DNA of 64,000 nucleotides from Rhodospirillaceae bacterium. GTDB taxonomy: Bacteria; Pseudomonadota; Alphaproteobacteria; Dongiales; Dongiaceae. Below the pieces are notes generated by a model. It saw only the letters and a list, made by a program, of their open reading frames with translations. It did no database searches and had not been told where the DNA came from. The stretch lies in the NCBI GenBank assembly GCA_008012315.1, contig SSEL01000012.1, forward strand, positions 62,001 to 126,000, read 5' to 3'. This document shows positions 8,108-16,717 of this stretch, one piece after another; position 1 is the first letter of the stretch, and every line of letters begins with the position of its first letter. A program made the translations under genes and the position numbers.

Positions 8108-9100
8108 TCAGGCTTTGCGGCTGCGGCGCGTGGCGGCGGGGCGGGCGGTGTTCTTGGCCGCCAGTTGATCGGCCAGTGCATCCATGAGCTTCAGGTTGCG
8201 GTTTTCCAGCGTCATGACATAGCGGATCTGGGGGACAGACATGCCGTGGAATTTCCGCCGCAGGGAATCGATCATCCTCAGATCGAGATGCTGACGTCGG
8301 CAGATATCCTGCAAAGCGAGGCCGCGCGCCAGACTGAGATCGATCTCGCGCAGGGTTGCGACAATCCAATCCGGTGACATCGGTACTGCCGAGATCATGG
8401 GGTTGATGCCGGTGTCGTCAGGTGCCTCCGCCGCCGCTTGCCGGTCATCCTCGGCTTTTTCGAAACTGTGTCCGGGGAAGGCATGGGCGAGATAGGCGAT
8501 GCAGGAGGCGATCGCGGCGCGCAGATCAGCACGGTCCGGAACGGAGAAGAATTCCTGGCGGTAATGGCTGATGATGCCGATGAAGCCGGCGGTAATCGCG
8601 CGGGCCAGTTCCGTGTTTCCGTTGGGCGCCTGAAGTTCCATCACCAGGTTGTTGATGAGATCCTGCAGGAAATCCTTGGCCGAAGAGCAGATTTGCCGAT
8701 AGCTGCCATGCGCCTGGATTTCACCCCAGAAGGCATACCAGAGCGTCAGTTTCTCGCACGTCATGAGCGGCGCGGATAGATGCTGTTCGGCGATGACGCG
8801 GAGCGACTCGGCCGGACCGGCAACATCCTCCAACGCGCCTGACAACTGCTCGACGTAATCGTTGACCAGGGATTCCAAGGTCGCCTTCAGCAACGCGTCC
8901 TTGCTTTTGAAATGGAAATTGACCATGCCTGCGGTGACATTCGCCGCTTCGGCTACACGCTGCAGTGTAACACCGGAGATACCGGCCTTGACGATGACCT
9001 GGCCGGTTGCCTCGATGAGTTGTTGCTGGCGGAAAGCAGGATCGAGCCTGTTATAGCTGGTTTCCTGCTGCTTGGAGGGATGCGAGCGCTTCTGTTTCAT
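8108..9100 (-). CDS. TetR/BetI-type regulator with C-terminal transposase-OrfA-like domain
   Basis: Residues about 20-70 form a TetR HTH (RQQQLIEATGQVIVKAG, VTLQRVAEAANVTAGMVNFHFKSK), and residues to about 200 resemble the BetI C-terminal domain. The protein is about 120 residues longer than usual. The extension (about 240-330) resembles OrfA of IS3-type transposases: a helix-turn-helix (IVATLREIDLSLARGL, LQDICRRQHLD), a short RRKFHGM link and a leucine-zipper-like coil (LENRNLKLMDALADQL). I start at ATG 9100; an in-frame TTG lies at 9112. It is divergent from the gene at 9318. The HTH and BetI assignments are clear; the OrfA likeness is by eye. Confidence 0.8.
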   Translation of the reverse strand: MKQKRSHPSKQQETSYNRLDPAFRQQQLIEATGQVIVKAGISGVTLQRVAEAANVTAGMVNFHFKSKDALLKATLESLVNDYVEQLSGALEDVAGPAESLRVIAEQHLSAPLMTCEKLTLWYAFWGEIQAHGSYRQICSSAKDFLQDLINNLVMELQAPNGNTELARAITAGFIGIISHYRQEFFSVPDRADLRAAIASCIAYLAHAFPGHSFEKAEDDRQAAAEAPDDTGINPMISAVPMSPDWIVATLREIDLSLARGLALQDICRRQHLDLRMIDSLRRKFHGMSVPQIRYVMTLENRNLKLMDALADQLAAKNTARPAATRRSRKA

Positions 9101-9317
9101 TGAACCGATCAATACTATTATTGAATGACTATTTGACTCTTGTAAAATATTTGTTTAATTACACGCCCATGTGCTGCTGCTGGTCGGTTGGTCGAAACGC
9201 TCTACAATTAGCCATACAGTGACACATCTTCGTTGCCGAAAACTAAAGACGAACGTCAACCAACCGATCACGTAACCGGCTGATACGGCTACCGACGGCA
9301 AGCAGACAGGCGAGGCG

Positions 9318-9998
9318 ATGGAATCCAAATTGGCGCAGGCCAAGTTGGCGCAGGCTTTGGCCCAAGCGGCAAAGCTGTCGGAGCGCGCCGATCGCCAGGC
9401 TGCCGCTGATCAGCCCGCCTCCGGTCAAAGCGATTCGAACGACAATCATCCTGAGACAATCGATCCCGGTGTGTTCGATTCGCTGGGCTACGATCCGCGC
9501 GGTTTCGGTCCCAATGAATGGCTGGAAGCCAACCTCGCCACCGAGGCGCGCTATCTTTTCCTCAGCCGCGCCAGCATCCGCGATATGTGCCTCGATCTGA
9601 AGGTCACGCTGACCCGGCAGATTGAGACGGCTCTGGACGAGAAGCTCACCAATCAGGCGACGCTTCAGGCGACGGCGCCCGATCGTCGGGCGGCAGCGGC
9701 GGCCACGCTGGTGGCGGAACTTGCCAATGATATGTCCTGGATTTTGACCTGGGAGCAGGCGAAGGATCTGGTCGAGCCATATGCCAAGGGCAGTTGGCTG
9801 CTGGCGCAGATCCAGTCGCATGAGGAAGCCCGGCTGGTTACCGTCTACGCCTCTGAACTGACCCGGCAAGTTGCCCGTTATGTTCAAAGCTTGGTATTTC
9901 GCGCCTATGGCGTCAACCTCCCGATTCCGCCAGCCGACGGTAAAACGCTCCCTCAGCCGCTCTACTGGGTCGACGAAACCGCTCCATCCGAAGAATGA
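9318..9998 (+). CDS. Hypothetical protein
   Basis: The 226-residue product is probably cytoplasmic. It opens with an alanine/glutamine-rich helix with a small internal repeat (KLAQAKLAQALAQAAKL) and a low-complexity linker, then a mostly helical domain from about residue 50. No family recognised. It is divergent from the TetR/OrfA-like regulator with a 217-base shared upstream region, so it is a possible target of it. Codon use is like that of its neighbours. Confidence 0.65.
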   Translation: MESKLAQAKLAQALAQAAKLSERADRQAAADQPASGQSDSNDNHPETIDPGVFDSLGYDPRGFGPNEWLEANLATEARYLFLSRASIRDMCLDLKVTLTRQIETALDEKLTNQATLQATAPDRRAAAAATLVAELANDMSWILTWEQAKDLVEPYAKGSWLLAQIQSHEEARLVTVYASELTRQVARYVQSLVFRAYGVNLPIPPADGKTLPQPLYWVDETAPSEE

Positions 9999-10122
9999 AG
10001 ATTATTTCACGTGTCACCAACCCCATACTACCAACAGTTGAGGGTCGCTTGTCTATAGTCGGCAACGCTCGGCGGAAAATCAGCGCCAGATCAGGCAACG
10101 TCGCGCCCGGGAAGCACGGCCG

Positions 10123-10569
10123 GTGATTTCCTATGGCACGTCAATGGGGCGGATCACGCTGCGGTCGGATCGTGGCGTCTTGTGGATCAAGCTTGAGCGG
10201 GAACCACAACCCGCCGACATCGTCAATTGCCTGCGCGATGCCTTTACCGCCGGCCTGGTGCCGACGGCGGCGCCGACCGTGGTCGATCTGCTGGATTTCA
10301 GCGGCACGATCGACTGGCCGGCCGTGCGCACCATTCGCAGCATGCTGCCGGCGGAGACGGAAGGGGAAAACGGCGAGCGGGCCGCATCGCCCAGCCAGCG
10401 CATCGGCTATGTCACGCGCGATCCGCTGTTCGATACGGTGCTGAAGATCATCGGCGATCTGTTTGGCTTTGCCCGGCACCGCTATTTCCGCGATCCGGAA
10501 CGCGCCTTGCTCTGGGCCTGCCAGAGCGATCCGGCCGGGCCGGAAGGCGACGAAGAAGAGGATTATTGA
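10123..10569 (+). CDS. Hypothetical protein, possibly SpoIIAA/STAS-like
   Basis: The 148-residue protein alternates strands and helices (ITLRSDRGVLWIKLE, VVDLLDFSGTIDWPAVRTI) and ends in an acidic tail (EGDEEEDY). The order resembles small SpoIIAA/STAS-like proteins, but no signature motif proves it. The start is either GTG 10123 or ATG 10144; I keep the longer form because GGGAAG lies upstream. It sits just before the iron cassette but is separated from it by the Fur-box-like site. Confidence 0.6.
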   Translation: MISYGTSMGRITLRSDRGVLWIKLEREPQPADIVNCLRDAFTAGLVPTAAPTVVDLLDFSGTIDWPAVRTIRSMLPAETEGENGERAASPSQRIGYVTRDPLFDTVLKIIGDLFGFARHRYFRDPERALLWACQSDPAGPEGDEEEDY

Positions 10570-10607
10570 TCCCGCCGTCCTTCAAAGCGACAGTTGCGAG
10601 ATTCTGC

Positions 10608-10628
10608 GGTTGAGAATTATTCGCAATT
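10608..10628. promoter_or_regulatory. Fur-box-like site upstream of the ECF sigma gene
   Basis: The 15-base core TGAGAATTATTCGCA (10611-10625) is a 7-1-7 dyad matching six of seven positions. Read on the minus strand it resembles classical Fur boxes of the GCGAAT-n-ATTCTCA type. It lies about 150 bases before the FecI-like gene and shares its AATT flank with the site at 12524-12544. This fits iron repression of the cassette. Confidence 0.6.
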
Positions 10629-10773
10629 ATGATTAGAGTGCCGGCGTTTGTCGCGAGACCCGCTGGATGGCACCTCTGTCTGACCGTCAGTTCGGAAAAA
10701 ACGTTTTAGCGGGGGCATATCGATCCGTTCGCGCCAGGCTGTTCAAACAGGCAATGGTCGACATCCCGTTGGC

Positions 10774-11301
10774 ATGACCGATATTCGGCAGAAATTACTG
10801 GCGACATTCACCGAGCAGCAGGAAGCGCTGACCCGTTTCTTGCGGCGTCGGCTCGGTGACAAGGCGCTGGCCGAGGATCTGACGCAGGAGACCTGGATAC
10901 GCGCCGCCAGCACAAACCGCGCGATGGCCATCGACAATCCGCGCAGCTATCTCTTTCGGATCGCCGGCAACCTCGCGCTGGATCACCAGCGCCATGTCGG
11001 CCTTGGCATTGAGGTCGAGGCGGGGGAAGCCGTGACGGATGCCGTGCCGGATACATTGCCGAGCCCGGAATCGGTCGTCCGGTATAAACGGGAATTCGCG
11101 CGCTTCCTGGGCGCGGTCGACCGGCTGCCGCCGCGTTGCCGCGACGTCTTCCTGCTGGTCAAGGTGCATGGCTTGAAATACAGCGAGGTGGCAGCGCGGC
11201 TGGGCATATCGAAGAACACCGTCATGGTGCATATGGTGAATGCCCTCAGTCAACTCGATGCGCATTTCGAGCCGGAATTCGACCGTGATCCGCCGTCGTA
11301 A
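10774..11301 (+). CDS. fecI: ECF RNA polymerase sigma factor, FecI type
   Basis: The 175-residue protein has sigma region 2 (DLTQETWIRAA, NPRSYLFRIAGNLALDHQR) and region 4 (LPPRCRDVFLLVKVHGLKYSEVAARLGIS). It is the usual length for FecI. It is followed by a FecR-type gene and a TonB receptor with an N-terminal signalling domain, the standard surface-signalling set in which an occupied receptor releases the sigma factor. Ferric citrate is not proved as ligand; many FecI-type sets serve other siderophores. Confidence 0.92.
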   Translation: MTDIRQKLLATFTEQQEALTRFLRRRLGDKALAEDLTQETWIRAASTNRAMAIDNPRSYLFRIAGNLALDHQRHVGLGIEVEAGEAVTDAVPDTLPSPESVVRYKREFARFLGAVDRLPPRCRDVFLLVKVHGLKYSEVAARLGISKNTVMVHMVNALSQLDAHFEPEFDRDPPS

Positions 11302-11367
11302 TGCGTTTTGTCGGCTGGGCCGTCATAGATTAGGGAACGAATGCCGCCAGGTGACTGACCGGGTGGA

Positions 11368-12438
11368 ATGACCTGGCGTTTGGATGATGCGATGACAGGC
11401 CGAAACGAACGATCGGACATGCAATTGGCCGGAGAAGACACCGGAGAAGACGGAGTGATGCAGGAAGCGCATCGCTGGCTCGTGCTGTTGCAGGACGAGA
11501 GCGCAACGCCGGAGGATCGGGCGCGCTTCGAAACTTGGCGTGGCGGTCATCCGACGCATGGCATGGCGTGGCAACGTGCCACCGCCTTGTGGTCGGAACT
11601 CGACAATGTCGTTCCCGCCTTGCGGCAAGCCACGCCGCTCTCGGCCATCGGCGGAAATATCGCCCCGGCGCCGGCATCCACGGTTTTCCGCTCTGCCGTA
11701 TCCAACCGGCCGCGGCCGGCCGCAATCGGCCGGCGCCGTTTGTTCCAGGTTGCCGCCGGAATCGCCGCGGTTGCCCTGGGTGGAAGCTACCTCGCGACCC
11801 ATCCGGGTCTCTTTGCCGACTACCGGACGGCCCTGGCGGAGCGGCGGCTGATCACCTTGGCGGACGGATCCAATGTCGAGCTTGGCAGCAATACCTCGCT
11901 CTCCGTCACCTATGAGCCGGCGGTGCGCCGGCTGACGCTTCATGACGGCGAGGCTTTTTTCGCCGCGGCGTCCGATCCCGCCCGGCCTTTCATCGTCCGG
12001 GCCGGCGGCGGCGAGATACGCGCCTTGGGCACCGCCTTCAATGTGAAGTATCAACGTGATCGCGTGGTCGTGACGGTGATCGAACATGCAGTCGAGATCA
12101 CCTTCGGCAACAGCAGTGTCCGCTTGGCGCCGGGGGAACAGCTCAGTTTCGGCAATGTCCGGCTGTCGGCACCGGAACCGGCCGATCTCGCGGCGGTCGA
12201 GGCCTGGCGGCGCTACCGTATGTTCTTCAATGAAACGCCGCTCGGCGAAGCGGTTGCCGAGATCGAGCGCTACCGGCCGGGCCGGATCCTGGTGACCGAT
12301 GCCGCGGTCGCGGCTATTCCCGTGACTGGCATCTTCCGCACGGACCAGGCCGACGCGGCGCTGCAGACCATCGGCGACACCTTGCCGGTCGATATCGTCC
12401 GGATGACGGAGCTGCTCATCCTGATCCGGCCAAGATAG
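11368..12438 (+). CDS. fecR: FecR-type anti-sigma / sigma regulator
   Basis: The protein has up to 356 residues. It starts with a cytoplasmic DUF4880-like segment (EAHRWLVLLQDE, FETWRGGHPTHGMAWQRATALW), then a membrane helix at about 127-147 (FQVAAGIAAVALGGSYLAT). The periplasmic FecR domain follows (ITLADGSNVELGSNTSL, EIRALGTAFNVK), with a C-terminal STN-like part (EAVAEIERYRPGRILV, DAALQTI). It transmits the receptor signal to the sigma factor. ATGs at 11392 and 11419 are alternative starts. It lies 66 bases after the sigma gene. Confidence 0.92.
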   Translation: MTWRLDDAMTGRNERSDMQLAGEDTGEDGVMQEAHRWLVLLQDESATPEDRARFETWRGGHPTHGMAWQRATALWSELDNVVPALRQATPLSAIGGNIAPAPASTVFRSAVSNRPRPAAIGRRRLFQVAAGIAAVALGGSYLATHPGLFADYRTALAERRLITLADGSNVELGSNTSLSVTYEPAVRRLTLHDGEAFFAAASDPARPFIVRAGGGEIRALGTAFNVKYQRDRVVVTVIEHAVEITFGNSSVRLAPGEQLSFGNVRLSAPEPADLAAVEAWRRYRMFFNETPLGEAVAEIERYRPGRILVTDAAVAAIPVTGIFRTDQADAALQTIGDTLPVDIVRMTELLILIRPR

Positions 12439-12480
12439 CCAAATCATCCTAAAAACCGGCCGGCAAAATTTTTCGCCGGC
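12439..12480 (+). terminator. Weak hairpin after the FecR-type gene
   Basis: GCCGGC at 12459-12464 pairs with GCCGGC at 12475-12480 around an A/T-rich 10-base loop. There is no T run after the stem, so it may only reduce read-through into the receptor gene, which has its own putative Fur site. Confidence 0.3.
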
Positions 12481-12523
12481 GACTAATTACCTTTCGATCG
12501 CTCATCCGTTCTACCAGTGACTC

Positions 12524-12544
12524 AATTGCGTCTCATTTGCAATT
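12524..12544. promoter_or_regulatory. Fur-box-like site upstream of the TonB receptor
   Basis: AATTGC (12524-12529) and GCAATT (12539-12544) are perfect 6-base arms. The 21-base site differs by only a few central bases from an idealised AATTGCGAAT-n-ATTCGCAATT dyad. It lies 33 bases before the receptor start, where Fur would block the promoter, and resembles the site at 10608-10628. Confidence 0.55.
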
Positions 12545-12577
12545 TAGGTGGCCGAGTAACCGGGGCTAAGAACGGGT

Positions 12578-15142
12578 ATGCAAAGCGTGAGGATGAGGGC
12601 CGCGCCGGTCGTGGCGCGGGCGGGGGCCGTGGCCGCTGGGGGCGCAACAGGCAAGATCGAGGGCGATGGGCAAGCGAGCCGTAGCGGCACGTACCGGTTT
12701 TGGATGGCTTTGCGGCTCGGCGGCTCGCTTGCCGTGCTGCTCGGCTGCATGACCTCCGCTTTCGCGGCATCCCAGGATAGCCAGAGGCAAAACGATCTCG
12801 CCGGACAATCGCCGGTATTGCTCGCCCAGGCCGGTACGACAGCGCGGCAATTCGACATTCCGGCCCAGGCGCTGGCCTCCGCTTTGGTCGCTTATTCGGA
12901 TGTGACGGGCATTCAGTTCTTCTTCGATTCGTCCCTGGCGCGCGGCCTTCAATCACCCGGGGTCTCCGGCAGCATGAAAGCGGAGGATGCCCTGCGGCAG
13001 CTTCTGGCGGGCACCGGCATGACCTATCGCTTCACCAATGCCGGCACGGTGACGCTGGAAAAGCTGCCCGCGCAACAGGGTGCGCTCAATCTTGCGCCGG
13101 TCCTCGTCGAAGGTGCGAGAACCGCGCCGTCCACGGCGATGCTCGACAGCCCGCCGCCTGCTTATGCCGGTGGCCAGGTGGCGACGGGCGGGCAGGTGGG
13201 GCTGCTCGGCAACCGCGATGTGATGGATACGCCCTTCAGCACCATCAACTACACCAAGAAGCTGATCCAGGACCAGCAGGCGCGCAGCCTTGCCGATATC
13301 ATCGATAACGACCCATCGATCCGGAATATCTGGTCGAGCAGCAGCTACAGCAACCAGTTCATGATCCGCGGCTTTCCTGTCTATAACGACGATGTCGCCT
13401 TCAACGGTCTCTACGGCCTCATGCCGCGCCAGATCATCGCTGCCGAGATGGCCGAGCGGGTGGAGATTTTCAAAGGGCCGAATGCGCTGCTCAACGGCGT
13501 CAATCCCAGCGGCACGGTGGGCGGCGGCATCAATATCGTCTCGAAACATGCCGAGGATGATCCGCTGACGCAACTCACCGCCACCTATGCCTCGGATGCG
13601 CAATTCGGCGGCCAGGTCGATGTCGGCCGGCGTTTCGGGCCGAACAAGGAACTCGGCCTGCGCTTCAACGGCAGCTATCGCGACGGTGATACCGCCATCG
13701 ATCATCAGGAACAGGAATTCGGCCTAGCCATGCTGGGCGCGGATTATCGCGGCGAGCGCCTGCGCCTTTCGCTCGATGTCGGCTATCAGGACCAGGACTT
13801 CACCGCCGGCCTGTCGCAGATCAATGTCGCGCCCGGCGTCGATATTCCCGATGCCCCGAAGGCCAGCCACAATTTCATGGATAAATGGGCCTATAGCGAA
13901 ACCAAGGATCTGTTCGGCCTGGTCCGCGGCGAATATGACGTGACCGATGATGTCACGGTCTTCGCCGCCATCGGCGCGCGAGATTCCGATCAGGAATCGG
14001 TCGGCCGCTGGGTCACGATCAACAATGAGAACGGCGATTTCAGCGGCGCCACCAACTCCTTCCCCTTCTATCAGAAGGCGCTCTCGGCCCAGGTCGGCGG
14101 CCGGGCAGCGATCGATCTCGACGGCATGCGCCATGAGCTCAGCCTGACGGCCTCGACCCTGCGGATGACCCAGGGCTATGGCTTTGTCTACGGCACCGAC
14201 AATCCGTCCAATATCTACGACCCGGTACCTGTCGATAATCCGCATTTCGGCCATGTGCCGACCGGAAAATCGGCTGATACGGTCTTGAACAGCATTGCGC
14301 TGGCCGATGTCATGAGCTTCGTCGACGACCGCATCCAATTGACGGTGGGCGGCCGCGTGCAACAGATCAAGGTTGACAATTTCGACGTCAATTCCGGCGA
14401 CAAGACGGCGGCCTATAACGAGGCGGCAGTGACGCCGGCGGTCGGCCTGCTGGTCAAGCCGTGGGAAAACGTTTCGGTCTACGGCAATTATATCGAAGGG
14501 CTGGCGCAGGGGCCGACAGCACCGGCCGGAACCGTCAATAACGGCGAGATCTTCGCGCCGAGCCGGACGCATCAATATGAAGTCGGCGTGAAGGTCGATT
14601 TCGGTCGGCTGACCACGACACTGGCAGCGTTCCAGATCACCCAGCCGAGTTCTTATACCGATGCGGCCACCAATAAGTTCGTGGTCGATGGCGAGCAGCG
14701 CAATCGCGGCCTGGAACTGAGCGCCTTTGGCGAAGTGATCGACAGCGTCCGGTTGCTCGGCGGCGTCACGCTGATCGATGGCGATCTGACCAAGACGGCC
14801 GGCGGCGCCAATGACGGCAATACGGCAATCGGCGTGCCGAGCCTCCAGGCCAATGTCAGCGGCGAATGGGACACGCCCTTCATCCCCGGTTTCACCCTGA
14901 CCGGCCGCATGATCTATACCAGCGGGCAATATCTCGATGCCGGCAATACCCAGAAGATCCCCGACTGGTTCCGGCTTGATCTCGGCGCCCGCTACAGCGT
15001 CGATGTGCGCGAAACCGTGGTGACGATCCGGGCCAATGTAGAGAATGTGCTGGATAACGATTACTGGTCCTCGACCGGCGGCGGTTATCTGGCGCTCGGT
15101 GCGCCGCGCACCTTCCTCGTCTCCACCTCGGTCAACTTCTAG
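12578..15142 (+). CDS. TonB-dependent siderophore receptor with N-terminal signalling (STN) domain
   Basis: The 854-residue outer-membrane receptor has a long N-region with a signal helix (about 45-63, LRLGGSLAVLLGCMTSAFA). Next come an STN domain at about 85-165 (FDIPAQALASALVAYSDVTG, GSMKAEDALRQLLAGTGM) and a plug at about 210-330 (QARSLADIIDNDPSIRN, MIRGF, VEIFKGPNALLNG). The 22-strand barrel ends in aromatic F (LVSTSVNF). The STN domain fits the FecI/FecR pair upstream. The ligand cannot be told. The start is uncertain: ATG 12578 or 12593, both giving an unusually long pre-signal region. Confidence 0.93.
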   Translation: MQSVRMRAAPVVARAGAVAAGGATGKIEGDGQASRSGTYRFWMALRLGGSLAVLLGCMTSAFAASQDSQRQNDLAGQSPVLLAQAGTTARQFDIPAQALASALVAYSDVTGIQFFFDSSLARGLQSPGVSGSMKAEDALRQLLAGTGMTYRFTNAGTVTLEKLPAQQGALNLAPVLVEGARTAPSTAMLDSPPPAYAGGQVATGGQVGLLGNRDVMDTPFSTINYTKKLIQDQQARSLADIIDNDPSIRNIWSSSSYSNQFMIRGFPVYNDDVAFNGLYGLMPRQIIAAEMAERVEIFKGPNALLNGVNPSGTVGGGINIVSKHAEDDPLTQLTATYASDAQFGGQVDVGRRFGPNKELGLRFNGSYRDGDTAIDHQEQEFGLAMLGADYRGERLRLSLDVGYQDQDFTAGLSQINVAPGVDIPDAPKASHNFMDKWAYSETKDLFGLVRGEYDVTDDVTVFAAIGARDSDQESVGRWVTINNENGDFSGATNSFPFYQKALSAQVGGRAAIDLDGMRHELSLTASTLRMTQGYGFVYGTDNPSNIYDPVPVDNPHFGHVPTGKSADTVLNSIALADVMSFVDDRIQLTVGGRVQQIKVDNFDVNSGDKTAAYNEAAVTPAVGLLVKPWENVSVYGNYIEGLAQGPTAPAGTVNNGEIFAPSRTHQYEVGVKVDFGRLTTTLAAFQITQPSSYTDAATNKFVVDGEQRNRGLELSAFGEVIDSVRLLGGVTLIDGDLTKTAGGANDGNTAIGVPSLQANVSGEWDTPFIPGFTLTGRMIYTSGQYLDAGNTQKIPDWFRLDLGARYSVDVRETVVTIRANVENVLDNDYWSSTGGGYLALGAPRTFLVSTSVNF

Positions 15143-15152
15143 AGATCGCCGA

Positions 15153-16442
15153 ATGCGGACTCGCTCGATCTTCGTCCTGTTGCATCGCTGGTTCGGCCTC
15201 ACCATGGCGGGTTTCCTGTTCGTGGCCGGCCTGACCGGCGCGGTGATCTCCTGGGATCACGAACTGGACGAGTGGTTGAATCCCGACCTCTCGCATGTGA
15301 CGAGCCGCGGGCCGTACCTGCCGCCGCTCTCTTTGGTGACGCGGCTGGAACAGGATGATCCGCGCGCTTACGTCACCTTCGTGCCGCTGGTGGCGGAAAA
15401 AGGCGAGGCGGTATCCTTCTTCGTATATCCCAAGGTCGATCCGGCGACCGGCAAGCCGTATGAACTTGCCTATACGCAGGTCTTCGTCGACCCGGTGACG
15501 GGCGAGATCCTGGGGCGGCGGAAGTGGGGCAAGCCGGCGCTCGACCGTCGGCATCTGCTGCCTTTTCTCTACAAGCTGCATTACAGCCTGCATATTCCCA
15601 TGATGTGGGGGATCGATCGCTGGGGCCTCTGGCTGATGGGCGGCATCGCACTCATCTGGATCGTCGATTGTTTCATCGGCTTCTACCTGACACTGCCGGG
15701 CCCCCAGGCGGGGCGCCAGGCGGCGCCGAAGCTGGCAGCCGCGCGCGGCTGGTGGCAACGCTGGCGGCCGGCCTGGCAGATCAAATGGCGCGGCAGTTCC
15801 TATCGCATCAATTTCGACATCCACCGCGCCTTCGGCCTGTGGTTCTGGATCTTCCTGCTGATCCTGGCGGTGAGTTCGGCCTCACTCAATCTCTATCGGG
15901 AGGTCGCCCAGCCGATCGTCAACACGGTTTCCACCATCACCCCGACGCCGTTCGATACGCGGAAACCGCGACCCTTCGACCAGCCGTCGGAACCGGCCGT
16001 CTCCTATGCCGCTGCGCTCAACCTGGCCGAGGCGGAAGCAGCGCGGCGTGGCTGGGCCGAGCCGCCCGGGTCGCTTTTCTATTCCGTGCTGCATGACGTC
16101 TATCAGATCGCCTTCTTTGCGCCCGGCGGCGATCATGGCGCCGCCGGCGTCGGTCCGGCTGAGCTCTATATCGATGGCCGGGACGGCAGGATACTGGGCG
16201 ACCGCGTGCCTTGGGTCGGCACCGGCGGCGATCTCTTCTTGCAGATCCAATTCCCGCTGCATTCGGGCCGCATCGCCGGCCTGCCGGGCCGCATCCTGAT
16301 TTCCTTCATGGGCCTCGCCGTTGCCGCCTTGTCCGTGACCGGCGTCGTCATCTGGTGGAGGAAGCGGGCGGCGCAGCGGATGCGTCGGCGCCCGGCGCGA
16401 CAAGGGGCAGGAGCGGCTTCCGGCCGGCTGCGGCCAATGTGA
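15153..16442 (+). CDS. PepSY-associated membrane protein (PiuB-type, siderophore utilisation)
   Basis: The 429-residue inner-membrane protein opens RSIFVLLHRWFGLTMAGFLFVAGLTGAVISW, the PepSY_TM opening with a conserved His in the first helix. It has about four membrane helices and two periplasmic PepSY regions (TQVFVDPVTGEILGRR, LYIDGRDGRILGDR). The ATG at 15153 is 10 bases after the receptor stop, so the two are co-transcribed. Family members are thought to reduce ferric siderophores in the periplasm. In-frame starts upstream overlap the receptor and are not convincing. Confidence 0.88.
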   Translation: MRTRSIFVLLHRWFGLTMAGFLFVAGLTGAVISWDHELDEWLNPDLSHVTSRGPYLPPLSLVTRLEQDDPRAYVTFVPLVAEKGEAVSFFVYPKVDPATGKPYELAYTQVFVDPVTGEILGRRKWGKPALDRRHLLPFLYKLHYSLHIPMMWGIDRWGLWLMGGIALIWIVDCFIGFYLTLPGPQAGRQAAPKLAAARGWWQRWRPAWQIKWRGSSYRINFDIHRAFGLWFWIFLLILAVSSASLNLYREVAQPIVNTVSTITPTPFDTRKPRPFDQPSEPAVSYAAALNLAEAEAARRGWAEPPGSLFYSVLHDVYQIAFFAPGGDHGAAGVGPAELYIDGRDGRILGDRVPWVGTGGDLFLQIQFPLHSGRIAGLPGRILISFMGLAVAALSVTGVVIWWRKRAAQRMRRRPARQGAGAASGRLRPM

Positions 16443-16566
16443 CAGGCATGCGATTCAAATTCGTCATGAGGGAGCCCCTGACTGCACAATTATTCTGCAT
16501 GGCCGGGTAAGATCGAAAGCAAATCCTAACAAATCGACCTTATTTATTTTGCAAGCCAAGACGGCA

Positions 16567-16645
16567 ATCGCCGCGCAGGCGCACCTTGAACTGGCCCGAC
16601 AGTCTTCGGGAACGGTTGGGCTGCACCGGCGCGGCGATTTTTTCT
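16567..16645 (+). ncRNA. speF-type leader RNA (putative polyamine-responsive attenuator)
   Basis: A perfect 10-bp outer stem (ATCGCCGCGC at 16567-16576 with GCGCGGCGAT at 16629-16638) encloses further paired segments, including CCCGA/TCGGG near 16594-16610 and a GCACC repeat. It is followed by a T run at 16638-16643. It lies about 75 bases before an alphaproteobacterial ornithine/lysine decarboxylase gene, exactly where the Rfam speF leader is known. The terminal stem plus T run looks like a transcription attenuator. Rfam membership was not tested. Confidence 0.75.
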
Positions 16646-16717
16646 TGGCCGCACCTGAATTGTGTTGGCCGACCGGGCCAGACCGTGCCCGGCAAGAAAA
16701 AGAGTGGAGGGTTTGCG

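Noticed and set aside
13724..15205. Long minus-strand frame inside the TonB receptor
   Set aside because: Antisense to a receptor with clear plug and barrel motifs; no ribosome site and no domain.
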